Source: Zygnema cylindricum
Lineage: Eukaryota; Streptophyta; Zygnematophyceae; Zygnematales; Zygnemataceae
Length of the DNA: 64,000 nt
NCBI GenBank assembly: GCA_037447655.1
Contig: JBBHKE010001764.1
Location: 124,001-188,000 of the forward strand
Direction of reading: 5' to 3'
The position numbers and the translations under genes were made by a program. The notes beneath the pieces are model-generated. The model made no database searches and was not told where the DNA came from. It worked only from the letters and a program-made list of their open reading frames with translations. This document shows positions 22,997 to 34,800 of this stretch, one piece after another. How positions within the stretch are numbered: position 1 is the stretch's first letter; the number at the start of each line of letters is the position of its first letter.

Positions 22997-25900
22997 TTAG
23001 ACTCTGTTATCCTGACTGGGCTCACTAAGTTCAAACATAGTAACCTCAGGCACTCGGAGAAACTCCTCTTCATCACTGAGGCCTCCCTCTCCCCTCCCTA
23101 CTGAGGGACTGCCCACCTCACTGAGCCGTTCATCCTCATCAGCAAAGGCGCCAAGCTCCAATGCACGATCTGTCTGTCCTCCAAAAATTGGTTTCATATA
23201 TGTTTGGTCAAACCACTTGAACCCACGATGGAATCCAGAAGGACGTCCCCAACCTTCATATTGGTCCACAATATCATATAGACTTTGTCCACCTATCAAA
23301 GGAACATCAAGTGCTGACTCATTGTTTCCCGATGAGTTTTTATCAGGAGTAAGACCAAGCAATCCAAGAGAGGGCCCAGTGCCTGCTCCTAATACCACAG
23401 TTGTAACCACCACTACAAAAAGAGTCGTAGTTTCAATGGCCCGATTATCAGTTGGCATATTGACTGAGAGTGCATATGCAATGGCGCCTCTTAAGCCACT
23501 TAGCCACATCATGATTTTCATGTTTGTCGTTATGGGTTTCCTCCTGCAATAACCTCCCTTTTTATCAGCTACATTTCCACAAAAACGAAGATGTCACAGT
23601 TGCAGTCAGTTGCGTAGGTAGCTGTATTCTTACAAACATGGAAGTCAGAATCATACTTCCATTTTCAGATAAAAAAAATTTGAAACTACACCAACCATCG
23701 GTACTAGAGTTAAGTGAATTATTAGTATAAATTAACTACAAAAAATTATGTTGCGTCACTTAGCTCATAGTGAGCCACTTGACTAAACAGTGTTATTACC
23801 GCTAATTTATGATTTCAGGTTAAGAAAACACACTCGAAATTACAGTGATGAACTCTGATAGCGATGGTCAGTTGTAGCTCTGGGGCTGTAGCCTTCAGCT
23901 AAAAATCAAAGCTTTAATGGCCAAAACAAAGAATGAAAATATACATCCTGGTTCCAAGATCAGATGCAGGGTTTCATATGCTTTCACAGGTTACAAAATT
24001 ATTGCAAAATTGCCAAAATGTCCTTTTTCCGAAAAGAATTGATAATAGAGTTTCAAACACAAAAAAAATATGTGTCATCTGGGTTTGCAAAAGGATAATG
24101 CTGGGCAAGGAATAGCAGCCATACCTTGATTTATTTGCCAGCCACGCAAGTGGAAATATGTTGAGTGCCCGAGAAATGAGACACAAAGGAATAGCGCTAA
24201 CAATAAGTCCGATGTCCACTACATGGTCAAGGACGACCACTTGCATTCCGAGATAAGCAAAAACAAATAGTTCTGAAAGAAAAGAGAGTGCTTCAAAAGC
24301 ATATTTGGAACTGATCTTGGACGCATGAGACGTGTTGTAATACCCATAATGTGCATTGCAAATGCCGCAAAAAAAGAGTGACATGATTCCTGAAAGTCCC
24401 ATTATCTCCGCAATAGAATAGGATATGTAGGCTGAAAGAAGAATGAAAGCGAGCTCAAACTTTGCAAATTCACTGCGAATGTCAATATATTTAAGCGCTA
24501 AGGCACAACCGAGTGAAACGAGAACTCCCAAAACAATGGAGCCGACACTGATTGCACAAAACCATACTGCGCAATGACACACCCCAGAATCATATAGTCA
24601 GAACATAGCCTCACAACACATAGACACAAAGGGTAAGTATTGCTGCAGCTTGACTGAATATAAGCAAAAGCTTGTTCTGTATTCATGAGTTAAAATTTAT
24701 TCAAATTTACCAACTTAAAGAGGGTGAATAGTACAGTCCTATGAGTAGGCGTACATACAATCACTCAAAAGAAAAAAATACAAATTGCAATATTTACCCT
24801 CAATACGAGTGTAAAACTTTGAAAGTGTAACAATTACCCTAACACATGTCCATTATAAAAAATGTGTCAACAACCGAAAAATTGCTTATTAAACTGAGGT
24901 AGCACCAAGAAACGTTTGAACTATGAGATGCAGGTTTGTCACAATCGCTCGAAACGTAACACGAGAGATGCAAAACTTACATATAGCAACACCGATGGTT
25001 GACAGCGAAAACTCCGCATCCATAAAGGATTCCTGTCAAACCAGAGACGTGGATTAACCGAAGCAATGATTTTGACAAGTTTGTGACTAAAAACCTAAAA
25101 CTCGTAGTGACTTGATTGAAGACAGCTGTGAGCAACTGCCTGGTCATAAGAAACTTGTCAAGAAACTTATAAGGAACAAATCATGCATGCAATGAAATAA
25201 GAGGCATGAAGAAGAAGAGAACACAGCATTAACCTTCCCTCCTTCACAAAACTCCACCGGCACCTTGAGTCCATAAAATAAAGGGCACAGCAATCAGATA
25301 GCAACAAAAAAATATAAAGAAAAGTAACACGGGTACGGCCACTCACAAAAGTGCGAAAAAGGACAATAGAACTAGCGTCATTGACTAGGCTCTCTCCAAA
25401 AACAAGATTGTAAAGCATGCTGGGTGCTTGTACATCTGCAAAAACCAGCTCATACACATTGTAGTTCTTGAAAATCTGGTATAATTTGTCATTGAAATTG
25501 GCGTCCAAGGTCTCAACCACAAAAAAACGGAGTATAAAAAAAACATGCAATAACCAAGGACTGTGAGAGAAAGGACACCCTGCATCTGTGGAAAACTACA
25601 CCTTCCATCATTTTTAGAGTTAGTGGGTTATTACTGTTAACATGGATTTAGTATTAACTACACTTAGTTATGTTTTTTGCAACGTGGCTCATTATGGACC
25701 ACTTCAACAAAAAGTGTTAACACTGCTTTATGATTTTAAGTAAAAAAAACCTCACTCAAATAATTAACTCAAATAGCAATGGGCAGAGTAGCGTCAAATA
25801 AATATTAGCAAAAATGACATAAAAAATGACTGTACAACAAAGGACATGCAAAGAAATAAAAAAAATGTTTCCAAGAAGATCTTTGCATACAACTAAAGAG

Positions 25901-27012
25901 AACCGTGGCAATTCCAAAGGAGCTGAGAGACATACCTTGAAAAATAGATAATGTTGCAACAGGGTCTATAGCAGATATCAAAGATCCAAACATGAGAGAC
26001 TCCAATAAAGGAGACGTTTGACTCATCATTCTAATGAAGCCTAGTTGATACAATGCATATGTTCCCAATCCATAGACAAGAGCGGATATAATTGTTCCTA
26101 CAACTGCAAAAAGAATGATTGTAGAGAAATTGCGGAAAAAATCCTGTAACAAATTGCAAGAATTGTGTCAACGTAGATTTCGAAAAAACATAGTGAGGCT
26201 TTTACATAGAAAAACCTACAAATTTTTCACTAAAAAAAAAACCTTAATGGCAGAAGCAGCATCACCACAACATGGTACTTCAAATAAGAAAGTGACATGC
26301 TTTAAAATATTCTGGCTTTTTCTGTAAAATCCATGCATACATGTCAACAAAAACAAAGTAAAAGAAATGCACCCTCTCCAGATTGATTTCTAGCTGCAAA
26401 ATATATACAACAGTCTCTATTCAGACTCGACTGCTGGATAGACAACCTTGTATGGAGATGGTGAAGAGACAGAGAGAGGCAGAAAGCAAAATCCTCAAGA
26501 ATCACTATCCTACCTTTTTCTTAAGGGCATAGCCGGCATTGAAAATAATAATAGGAAGGAGACCATAAAAGAATATTTCCGGGCTGAATGAAAATTCAAG
26601 GTCCAGTTTCAATCCAAGTGAAAGCGATCCAAAAATCATTCCGAGGAACATTGCTGATGCTGTGGTTACAGAAATACTTTAAAGAATTAGTTTTGCATGA
26701 AGTGAGTAAACAGAGTCAAGATACGTAACTTAAACAAACAGTCATATTGCCAAACAAATGAATACAATAAGGCACAAATGCATTACTCATAACTTTTCAA
26801 TACACACTGTAAAAAGCATCAAGAATGCCATACAAACTATGCTAGAAAAGAGAACAAACAAATATAAACTATCGAGATTGTAGCCATAAGAGCACACCTG
26901 ACTCAGGAAAATATACACAGTGATACTTTTTGGTAACATATGCCACGAGCAATATGACTGCCATGAGGAAAGAACAAACTAAGACACTCGTTGAAACAGT
27001 TTCAGTAGCCAT
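22997..27012 (-). CDS. CPA1 Na+(K+)/H+ antiporter, organelle (NHE8-like) type
   Basis: Seven exons join in frame: 27012-26898, 26659-26514, 26143-25936, 25435-25347, 25032-24981, 24566-24125, 23543-22997, giving 532 residues. The protein starts MATETVSTSVLVCSFLMAVI. Family motifs occur in order: LLPIIIFNAGYALKK, SLISAIDPVATLSIFQ, NLVFGESLVNDASSIVLFRT (the exchanger ND motif), IMGLSGIMSLFFCGI, ALNIFPLAWL and MWLSGLRGAIAYALSVNMP. These place it with NHE8 and the endosomal/Golgi exchangers rather than vacuolar NHX1-4. It should exchange Na+ or K+ for protons across an internal membrane. The C-terminal tail is short, acidic and Ser-rich (EDERLSEVGSPSVG). Introns 3 and 6 each carry a MITE. All introns are GT-AG. 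The upstream in-frame ATG at 27102 has no sign of use. Confidence 0.85.
23686..23877. mobile_element. MITE in antiporter intron 6, 192 bp
   Basis: The ends are inverted repeats (CTACACCAACCATCGGTACT at the left; GATGGTCAGTTGTAG at the right, with several mismatches). The interior shares GTCACTT...GAGCCACTTGACTAAACAG with other family members. It lies between exons 6 and 7. Confidence 0.7.
25596..25791. mobile_element. MITE in antiporter intron 3, 196 bp
   Basis: The left end is CTACACCTTCCATCATTTTT and the right end is AGCAATGGGCAGAGTAG. The layout and interior (ACGTGGCTCATTATGGACCA, AAGTGTTAACACTG) match the MITE at 23686-23877, so both are one subfamily that landed twice in the same gene's introns. 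Confidence 0.65.
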
Positions 27013-27413
27013 CGCAACGTGATTTGTGTTAAAAAAGAGAAAAAATACAAATATGCACCTAGCAGGTGTTTTCCCCTTCCACAACAAAATCCTAATGTAC
27101 AATAATCATTTGACTCGACGAGACATCTGCCTCTCCAACAACTTGGCAAAAAGGCATTTTTTACTACTGATGAGATAAGTTACCGGAGTCCAGCATCACT
27201 AAAACTATCTCTGTACTGATTTCCATAGAAATAATGGAAAAGTGAATGTTTTAGAGGAAAGATTCCTCTGGAGATGCAAGATACTGTACTTTCTCTGTCC
27301 TTTTCCATTGACCCTTCCAGTAACCGTGGCTTGGAAGGCATCTTCCAATTTTCTTCAAGTTTGAATTGAACAAATAGGAAAATCGGACATTTACGATAGA
27401 AAAACTACATTAT

Positions 27414-27485
27414 TGCCGAATCAGTGGATTGAACACTGGACCTTCTGTTTACAAGACAGATGCTCTACCACTGAGCTAACCCGGC
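27414..27485 (-). tRNA. tRNA-Thr, anticodon TGT
   Basis: The minus strand folds as a 72-nt cloverleaf: acceptor GCCGGGT/ATTCGGC (two G-U pairs), D arm GCTCAGTGGTAGAGC, anticodon stem TCTGT/ACAGA with loop CTTGTAA (anticodon TGT), and T arm CAGTG-TTCAATC-CACTG, with discriminator A. A-box (TAGCTCAGTGG) and B-box (TTCAATCC) sequences are present. TTTTT, an RNA polymerase III terminator, follows about 10 nt after the 3' end. There is no intron. The gene sits about 400 bp upstream of the antiporter start on the same strand. Confidence 0.88.
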
Positions 27486-27556
27486 TTTTGACCCAGGGAA
27501 TTTTGTAAGAAATAATAAACCTTTCTATTGAACCTTAAAATCCTTAATCAACAATT

Positions 27557-27652
27557 GTAAACCATTCGAGTACTGTAAGTGTAAACCATTCGAGTACTGT
27601 AAGTGTAAACCATTCGAGTACTGTAAGTGTAAACCATTCGAGTACTGTAAGT
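27557..27652. repeat. 24-bp unit repeated four times
   Basis: GTAAACCATTCGAGTACTGT plus AAGT recurs exactly at 27557, 27581, 27605 and 27629. The copies are identical, so the array is recent. The minus-strand frame over it reads a TYSTRMVY repeat, which is a by-product of the period being a multiple of three. Confidence 0.95.
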
Positions 27653-27916
27653 CTGGACGGCAGGCAAAGACGAATCTGGAAAAGTGAACGAGGAGGGAAT
27701 CAAGCTACACGAGAAAACAGTCCGAAAGAATCTAGACAGTCGACGCAGACAAAAGGGTTCGTCCACCAAAGAATTATGAAGAAGAACTCCCACAGAAGCA
27801 ACGACAGAGTGACGTGCGCAAACCAACACCACAACCAAACCCTAACCTAGCTAAAGATGAACAAAAAGCTCTCCCCTTACGTCCCCCAGGCTCGAGGGAG
27901 CACGCTGAGGGATATC

Positions 27917-28025
27917 TTAACACGTGGCTTGTTGTGTGGTCCACTTAACTACAATGTTATTAACACTAATTTAGGAGTTACGGTCAAAAAGCACTTCTCG
28001 AATTAGAGTGATTTATTTGAATCTT
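27917..28025. repeat. Partial MITE-family fragment
   Basis: It contains CACGTGGCTTGTTGTGTGGT, TCCACTTAACTACAATG and TTATTAACACTAATTTAGG, the interior landmarks of the 23686 and 25596 elements. Both ends are missing. Confidence 0.5.
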
Positions 28026-28492
28026 AAAGTTTTTGGCTTTCCTTTTAGCTTGGGACTGCCATTGGGAGGAAGAGGGAGAGGCACTGTAAAATCGGTGTGC
28101 TGAGACGCACAATTTTTCCAAGCGGATGATTCTGCACTTTATTTTTCACTAAATAATGTCGTATTGTGCAAAATATTCCGTGAAGTTATAGTCGAATTAT
28201 AATTTTTTTGATGTTTTTTTTGCTACTCATAATGTCTTTTTCCTGTGCACACTTGCGGATCGTAATCCGATGGTTGAGATTAAGATTCTCACTCTTGGAC
28301 ATGTGTGCCGGAGAAAAAACGTTTTAATTTGGCTCAAAAAAGTCAAAGGAAAGGTGTTACTATTTCGACGACAACTTCTCAAAATATTTTGCACAATACA
28401 GCGTTATTTATTGAAGAATAAACTGCAAAATCAGTTGCTGGAAGAATTGGAAGAATTGTGTCTAAAGACACCGATTTTACAGTTGTAGGATA

Positions 28493-28569
28493 GCCTCTCC
28501 CTTTTCCTCCCTCTTTCCCTCTCCCCCTCGCCCCCCCCCCCCTCTCCCTCTTTCTCTCCCTCTCCCTCT
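28493..28569. repeat. Homopyrimidine tract, 77 nt with one G
   Basis: A run of C and T interrupted only by a G at 28530, including a stretch of 12 C. Mirror-like C/T tracts of this kind can form triplex structures, and they are common in non-coding DNA. Confidence 0.9.
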
Positions 28570-30479
28570 AGAGTGTGCGAAAAGGAATGGTGTAGAAAAA
28601 GGTGTTGTGTTGAGTTTCACCAAGTACCGCTATTAGCAATAGTATGTTTTTTGATCTTTAAACTCACTTTTTTCTGTGCACACTTGCCAAAATATTAATT
28701 TGAAAGGTTGTGATAAAATTCAAGGTTTTCACCTTCCGATTAGCAGTCTCAAAAGGAAAATTGAAAAGGTGTGCACAGAATAAAGTTGATTCAAATGACA
28801 AATTTCTAAGTTGAAACCCTACAAACATTAACTTAATTGCGATATGCGGTGCAGTTTGGAGATGTTGTCTGACATGGATTAGGTTTATAAAGTGCGTTAT
28901 GGCTTATGTGATTTTTTATGTACAGAATTTCCGTATCTTTTCTTGCGTGATTTTTTAAGGGTATGTTATGATTTACTGTGGAGTTTTATCCTCAAAATTT
29001 TGTCTTGGAGGGAAGTCTTCTCTTAAAGACGGTGAACTTTTTTTCGAAAGGTTATGTTGTTAAGTGCACATTTTCCGGTGGATAATCTCCTAATTTTTTT
29101 TAAAGGTCCCTAAAAATTAAGTAACTTGAAGCAATTTATATATTTTTGGGTAAGGCAACAAGTTTTGGTGTATACTGAGTATTTGGTAAGTGCAAATATA
29201 AATTGGTATAAAAACCAACACCAATAAATGGGAACTAATGGTATGAGGGAAAATCAAATCTGGGACAAATAGTTGTAGAATAGCTTTGTGTCCAGAGTTA
29301 AAGCGTTTTTTGCTATTTGTCCTATGTTTTCAATAGGACAAAAAATGATCTGGATTCCAGCTGTTTTTAAACATCCTTATGCGACAGTAGAGACGTTTTG
29401 TAGAGACTTAAGTGCCATTATTTCCGTTTTTCTTCCTATGTATATACTTGGTTAGATGGTATGAAATTTTAAATATGGAGAGAGGTCTGATGGCCTGATG
29501 GTGACCTCCTAAAGATTTGACATTGATTTGATTTCATTTGATTTGAAAGATAAGGATTTGTTAATTAGTTGTTTGGTTAGAGACTTGTATGTGTGGGGAA
29601 TTTTGACATTTTTAGTAAGGCTCGTACGCACACAATAGTTAAGGTGGTTTTTATTATGTTGAGGCATTTATGAAAGTGAGAAGGCTTCTCCACTCATCAT
29701 GTTGTACACACAATGCTTATGGACTCTTAAATTCTTTTCGTTGACCTACCAAAATTAATGTGTATTTTTAGAGAAATGCGACTCTTGGGTAATGTCCTCA
29801 ATACCTTCACATTTTAATGGACATTTATGTCATCGCCATAAATGGTGTGTACCTTTTCAACTTTTCAAAATATGATTCAATGATTGCAACTACACTGGTT
29901 CATCTCTGTTAGTCTAAGCGAATTATTAGTATACTGCGAACTTTTCATGTATAATACCAATTTAGTGTGGGGAGATGCGGTGGATGGTAGTCCACTCCCT
30001 TAAATAGTGCTATTAACGCTACTTTGTGATTATTGGGACCCTTTGTACACAACATAGTGTTATTAACACGAATTGTTCTTTACTTCACACTGGTTATTTT
30101 TGCGATGTCCCTAAATTTTGCCCCTCGAACGTAAAATAATGTAAAAATGACTGTAATTGTCTTTTTTGTAACACTCAATATTTAAACTGTTCAGAATCAG
30201 CCTCGTCATTTGGAACTGAATTAGATTAATTCTATTTATATAAGAATTTATTTTACAACACTAGTATAAACCTTATACAGCTAATAATTTCTCTACTCTA
30301 ATACTGTGCAGGGATAGGCTGTGTGACTTGTTCACGTTCATCAATTTAATTCATATTTGTGGGACAAATGTCCACCTTGTTTAAGGTGAGGAGCTTTTTT
30401 GGAAACAATTGAAGAGGGACAAATTCCTTATGAGATTGCAAGAAACAGCCTCGTCCAAAGATGAGAGAAAGTAGGTTAG
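28570..30479. other. Intergenic with a degenerate MITE
   Basis: No gene is seen. At 29890-30085 the sequence CTACACTGGTTCATCTCTGT, then GGGGAGATGCGGTGGATGGT, then TCCACTCCCTTAAATAGTGC is a decayed MITE of the TACACC family with an unclear right end. Around 28230-28330 and 28660-28790, TGTGCACACTTG-type inverted blocks suggest two further decayed inverted-repeat elements. Confidence 0.45.
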
Positions 30480-30735
30480 CACAAAGAAGGTTCAGGAAAA
30501 CACGTCGGAAAAATGTTTGAAGAAAATGTTTCAGGAAAATTGCTTCAGGAAAGATGCTTCAGAAAAATGTTTCAGGGTGGTTAAGGAAAATGTCTAGGAA
30601 ATTTTTTCAGGAAAACTTCTCAGGAAAATGTTTAGGAAAATGTTTCAGGAAATTTTTTCAGGAAAATGTTGCTGGAACATGCTTCACAAAAACATTTCTG
30701 GAAAATGCTTAGCGAGAATGTTTAAGGGAAATATT
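30480..30735. repeat. Degenerate array of TTTCAGGAAAATG units
   Basis: About ten imperfect copies of a 12-30 bp unit (GTTTCAGGAAAAT and variants such as GCTTCAGGAAAGATG) run in one direction. It is a decayed minisatellite. Confidence 0.8.
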
Positions 30736-30880
30736 CTTGTCGAGCATCTGCTTTACAATACACTTAGATTCTCAATTATGAGGAAGGCCTTTAATGCGAA
30801 GTAGGTTTCAGTCTCATACAGAAAAGAGTATCAGTCAAAGCTTGAACACGGACGCATTGCCTCAGGGAGTAGCTTTTCTA

Positions 30881-31268
30881 TTCAAGTATGGTTTTCTAAT
30901 GGTTTCTAAGCAAGTGTGGTGTGGTTTCTATAAGCAAGTATGGTTTTCTAAGCATGCTTTTCGAAGCAAGTATGGTTTTTCTAAGCAAATGTGGTTTTTC
31001 TAAGCAAGTACGGTTTTCTAATCAAGGATGGCTTTCGAAGCAAGTATGGTTTTTCTAAGCAGGTACGGTTTTTCTAAGCAAGTATGGTTTTTCTAAGCAA
31101 GTATGGTTTTTCTAGCAAGTATGGTTTTCTAATCAAGGATGGTTTTTTAAGCAAAAGTGGTTTTCTAAGCAGTCATGTTTTCTCTAAGCAAGTATGGCTT
31201 TCTAAGGAAGTATGGTTGTCTAAGCAAGTGTGGCTTTTCTAAGCAAGTGTGGTTCTTCTAAGCAAGTA
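30881..31268. repeat. Minisatellite of about 20 bp, roughly 18 copies
   Basis: The unit is TTTCTAAGCAAGTATGGTT with variants (TACGG, TGTGG, AATGTGG). Copies vary in length through T-run slippage. It lies downstream of the ASY1 stop codon and adjoins another array at 30480-30735. Confidence 0.9.
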
Positions 31269-31853
31269 AGTAAACCGGCATTTCCATTCTGTGCTGAAAT
31301 CAACAGAGATTTGGACTTAAGTATGACCAGCACAAGCCTGTTTAGCTTTTGAACAAGTTTGATAAAAGCAGCATCCTCCAACAATTTTTTCCACTAAATA
31401 CGCAAATAGATTTGTTCAAGTCAGACAAATTTGAACCTGAAGGGCATGAACTTCCAAATACAGTTTCCAATTTTATTGAAACCACTCGCTGTGTTATCAG
31501 AACATCATTTTTGAAAATCATTTTCTTCCGATACATAACTTGTTCGTTATCATCATCATAGCATTGACCCGAGCTATGCTTGTGGGACAGAATGAGCTCT
31601 TTAACAAATTGTGAAAAAGTGGAAGGGGTAAAAAATATACAACTAATACCATAGCAAAACACCCTGAAAATCTGTCTATTTGGTGGTCCAAGTTGTTGAA
31701 CAAACAGTGAATAAATCTACTGATAAAGGTTATCCCTACAATACTCCCATACATATCATGACTACATTGCACACTCTTGAGGATATAAGTATTCCTTGCG
31801 CCTGCCCTTAATAAAATTTGTCTTCCACGTCAGAAAAAACGTACAACAGGGCG
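31269..31853. other. 3' flank of ASY1
   Basis: This sits between the minisatellite and the ASY1 stop codon (31854-31856) and should hold the 3' UTR. Overlapping frames on both strands here show no motif. Confidence 0.45.
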
Positions 31854-34800
31854 TCAAGCTCCACTACGAACTCGTTTTGCTGTCTGACAAATAGGATCAA
31901 CAACCTGGATACATATCAAGTGGTCATCACATTAGGATGGTGGTAGTGGACCAAATAGTCAAATTAGATAAGCTCTAACTACAGTTGCTTCAGCTGACCA
32001 GAAAAAACTGCTTCAAGAAAATATTCTTCAAGAACGCTTACCATGCTTGCTTTCCTAACTTTCTGGTTGCACTCCGAATCTTGGCTTTCCTGATAACGCT
32101 GTGCAATTAGCTCCCGGTGAGATGCAACCGACATATTCCTTCCAGGTGACGTGCAGCTGCCAGCTGGCGTAGCGTCCTTCCTCAGCGAGCCATAGGAGTC
32201 TTCCTGTTGTCAGCAATGTACTATTAGTCAAAAAGGTTACTGGTGTACAAGAGCAAAGAATCGAACAAAGATCAAGTTTGCGACTGTGTCATGGCACAAA
32301 ACGTTCCAAATGCATACAGCAACTTTCATATGCATTTTTTGTCAGACTGTGTCATGGCACAAAACGTTCCAAATGCATACAGCAACTTTCATATGCATTT
32401 TTTGTCAAAATCTAACCTTGCCCGAACTGCTTGTTGGTTTTTTCAGAGGAGATGGCGCTTTGAAGCCAGCCAAAGGGGGCTTCCCAGCAACCGCCTGTTT
32501 AGATGATTGGTGCCGTGTCACATCAGATCCCAGAGAGGCTTGCTGACCAATAGTTGAGCCAGCTGGCAGCGGAGGTGAGTTCTCTGTAGGCACACGCTTC
32601 TGTTAGTTACTTCTGTTTGATATTCAGCTGAAGCCAGGGGCAAGCTCGAACCAAAACAGAATTGAGCAAAACTATTTACTAAAACTATCCAAGTAACCCT
32701 CTTTGTTTGATATCATATAAGCCTTGCACAAACAAGTGTATCTTTAATAAATGGCTCGATGATCCGTTATGGTCATTTGGTTACCGGTAAGTTGCGTTGA
32801 CTTCGCTTTTGGAGCTGCCCCATCAAGTTGTAGTGCACAGCTTGACATTGCCGCTGAAATCTACAACTCAATAAAACCAGAAAAAAACATTTAACATAAG
32901 ACAAACATTTCTGGAGAACTCCTCCCACACCTGAAACTATATCAAACAAAATGTATGCTTAAATTTGTTAATTACTGGGACATGAACTCTGTACACATGA
33001 AGCAGATGCTCGTTACCAGAAAAAACAGGGATTGCACTTCACTACTCTACCATAGCTTTGCAGGTTTTCTATCTGAAGAGAGAAATCGAAAAATGCAATC
33101 ATATTGTGTCCCTAAAAAACATACCTCTTTTAATTTGCTTTCAACTTGTGCCGTACGCAAAACACGCCGACCTGCAGTTTCGCACAAATGCAATTATACT
33201 TAACCTCTTTGTCATATTCTTGCTTGCGCGTGCTTGAACCTTCATTTCTACTTAACTAAACCCGAAACTCTTAATGACCTGCTTTTCTGTATATAGCAGC
33301 ATATCTTTAAATAAGTCATAGGTCAAACTCGAATTACCCAGCCGTTTGTTGCTTGGCATACGCTCAACGTATCCTTCTTCCACCATCTTCTCGAGGAGCT
33401 TCTTTATAGTTACGGCATTAACTTCCCTACCAAGTTTCTTCTGAAGTGCCGTTGCAGTCACATACTCAAGCTGGAGAGTATGATACAATGCCTGTACAAG
33501 CAATAAAAGAAGTTACAGTGGTTACCATTACGAAACTACTGAATGTTTTATCAAGACAAAATAATACAAAGGGCACTGGCAACCAGGAAGGTCAAACACG
33601 GAGTTCCTGCTTTCCAAATGACAGCAAAAATGTCCTATTTTACCGTGGTAAAAACTTTTTCATCGTTGTCCTTGTTGGCAAAAGTTTGTTCACTCCTTTC
33701 CTGATTGAGGCGATTATCAATCGGGGAATCTTTTACAGTAGCGCAAACTTTTTGCGGCAGAGTGTCCTGTTTCACTCCCTGCATCAATCTCATCTGAAAT
33801 CAGAGAAAGTACATTGGGTACTTTAGTTGTGTCCTTCGGGCATAATCACTAAAAAAAACTCGTAAACACTGAGGTCGAAATCAATGGAAGATACAAGATG
33901 CCGAAAAATTACTATGCACACACCTTGGTGGTGAGACAGTAGAGATCTTCACCAAGTCGTCTCAGAACATTCTCCCTTACAAGTCGTCCCATCAGGTCTG
34001 ATTACAAACAAGGTGCAGAATAAGTCTTACATCACTGGCCCTATGTGGATTGCAGCACAGATATATGCTTAAAAGTGATCTGGATGACATATAGACAGCT
34101 GAAACTGTAGCTGCAAAGCACAGATAAAAACTAGTAGCAAAAGGATATCCAGAGGAACTCTCATGGCACACCTTCAATGAGCTCCTGCAACCACCCCCCC
34201 AACGCAGGTGGAAATTTTCAGCTACGAGTTCAAACATGGACAGTCTCTCTAGAATTTCAAAATATAGATTGAAGAAAATGACCGATAAATATTGTATGGG
34301 AAATGAAACTCCAACAACTGGATGTACGTTGGAAGGTGAAACAATGCAAGAACATACCACTGACACGTCAGGAAAGTCGGCCATGGCATCAGATACATCG
34401 ATGTTGTCGGTCTTCCTTGACAGGACCCACGTCTTCAAATCAAGATGTACTTTTGCCACGTCTTCTTCGTCCTCGGTTTCTTCTGCATGGAATGGGCAAT
34501 CAGAAAGATGAAAGAATAGATGTCGGGGATATTTCCAAAGAGAATAATCTTAGCATGAAAATTGAAGTAGCTGGATCATACATCGACTAGTAGCATCGCC
34601 TTCTGATTTCCGACTGGGTCCTTACCATCCGACTGGGTTTGGCTTTTCTCCTGATGCTCTTCACTTTCCTTTGCTGGTTGGCTTTCTTCAACTGGCCATG
34701 CCACATAGCTTCCGGATTAGAACATCAAAGGAAACCGAAAAGCAGTATGGCGAAGCAGAGGCGGCAAGAAATCAAGCAAGTGCTATTGTTATCAGGCTGA

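Noticed and set aside
27548-27838. Minus-strand frame with a TYSTRMVY repeat
   Set aside because: It is produced by the 24-bp DNA repeat; no start context or homology supports a protein.
30794-31003. Frame with repeated KYGF/KQVWF peptide
   Set aside because: It is the translation of the minisatellite.
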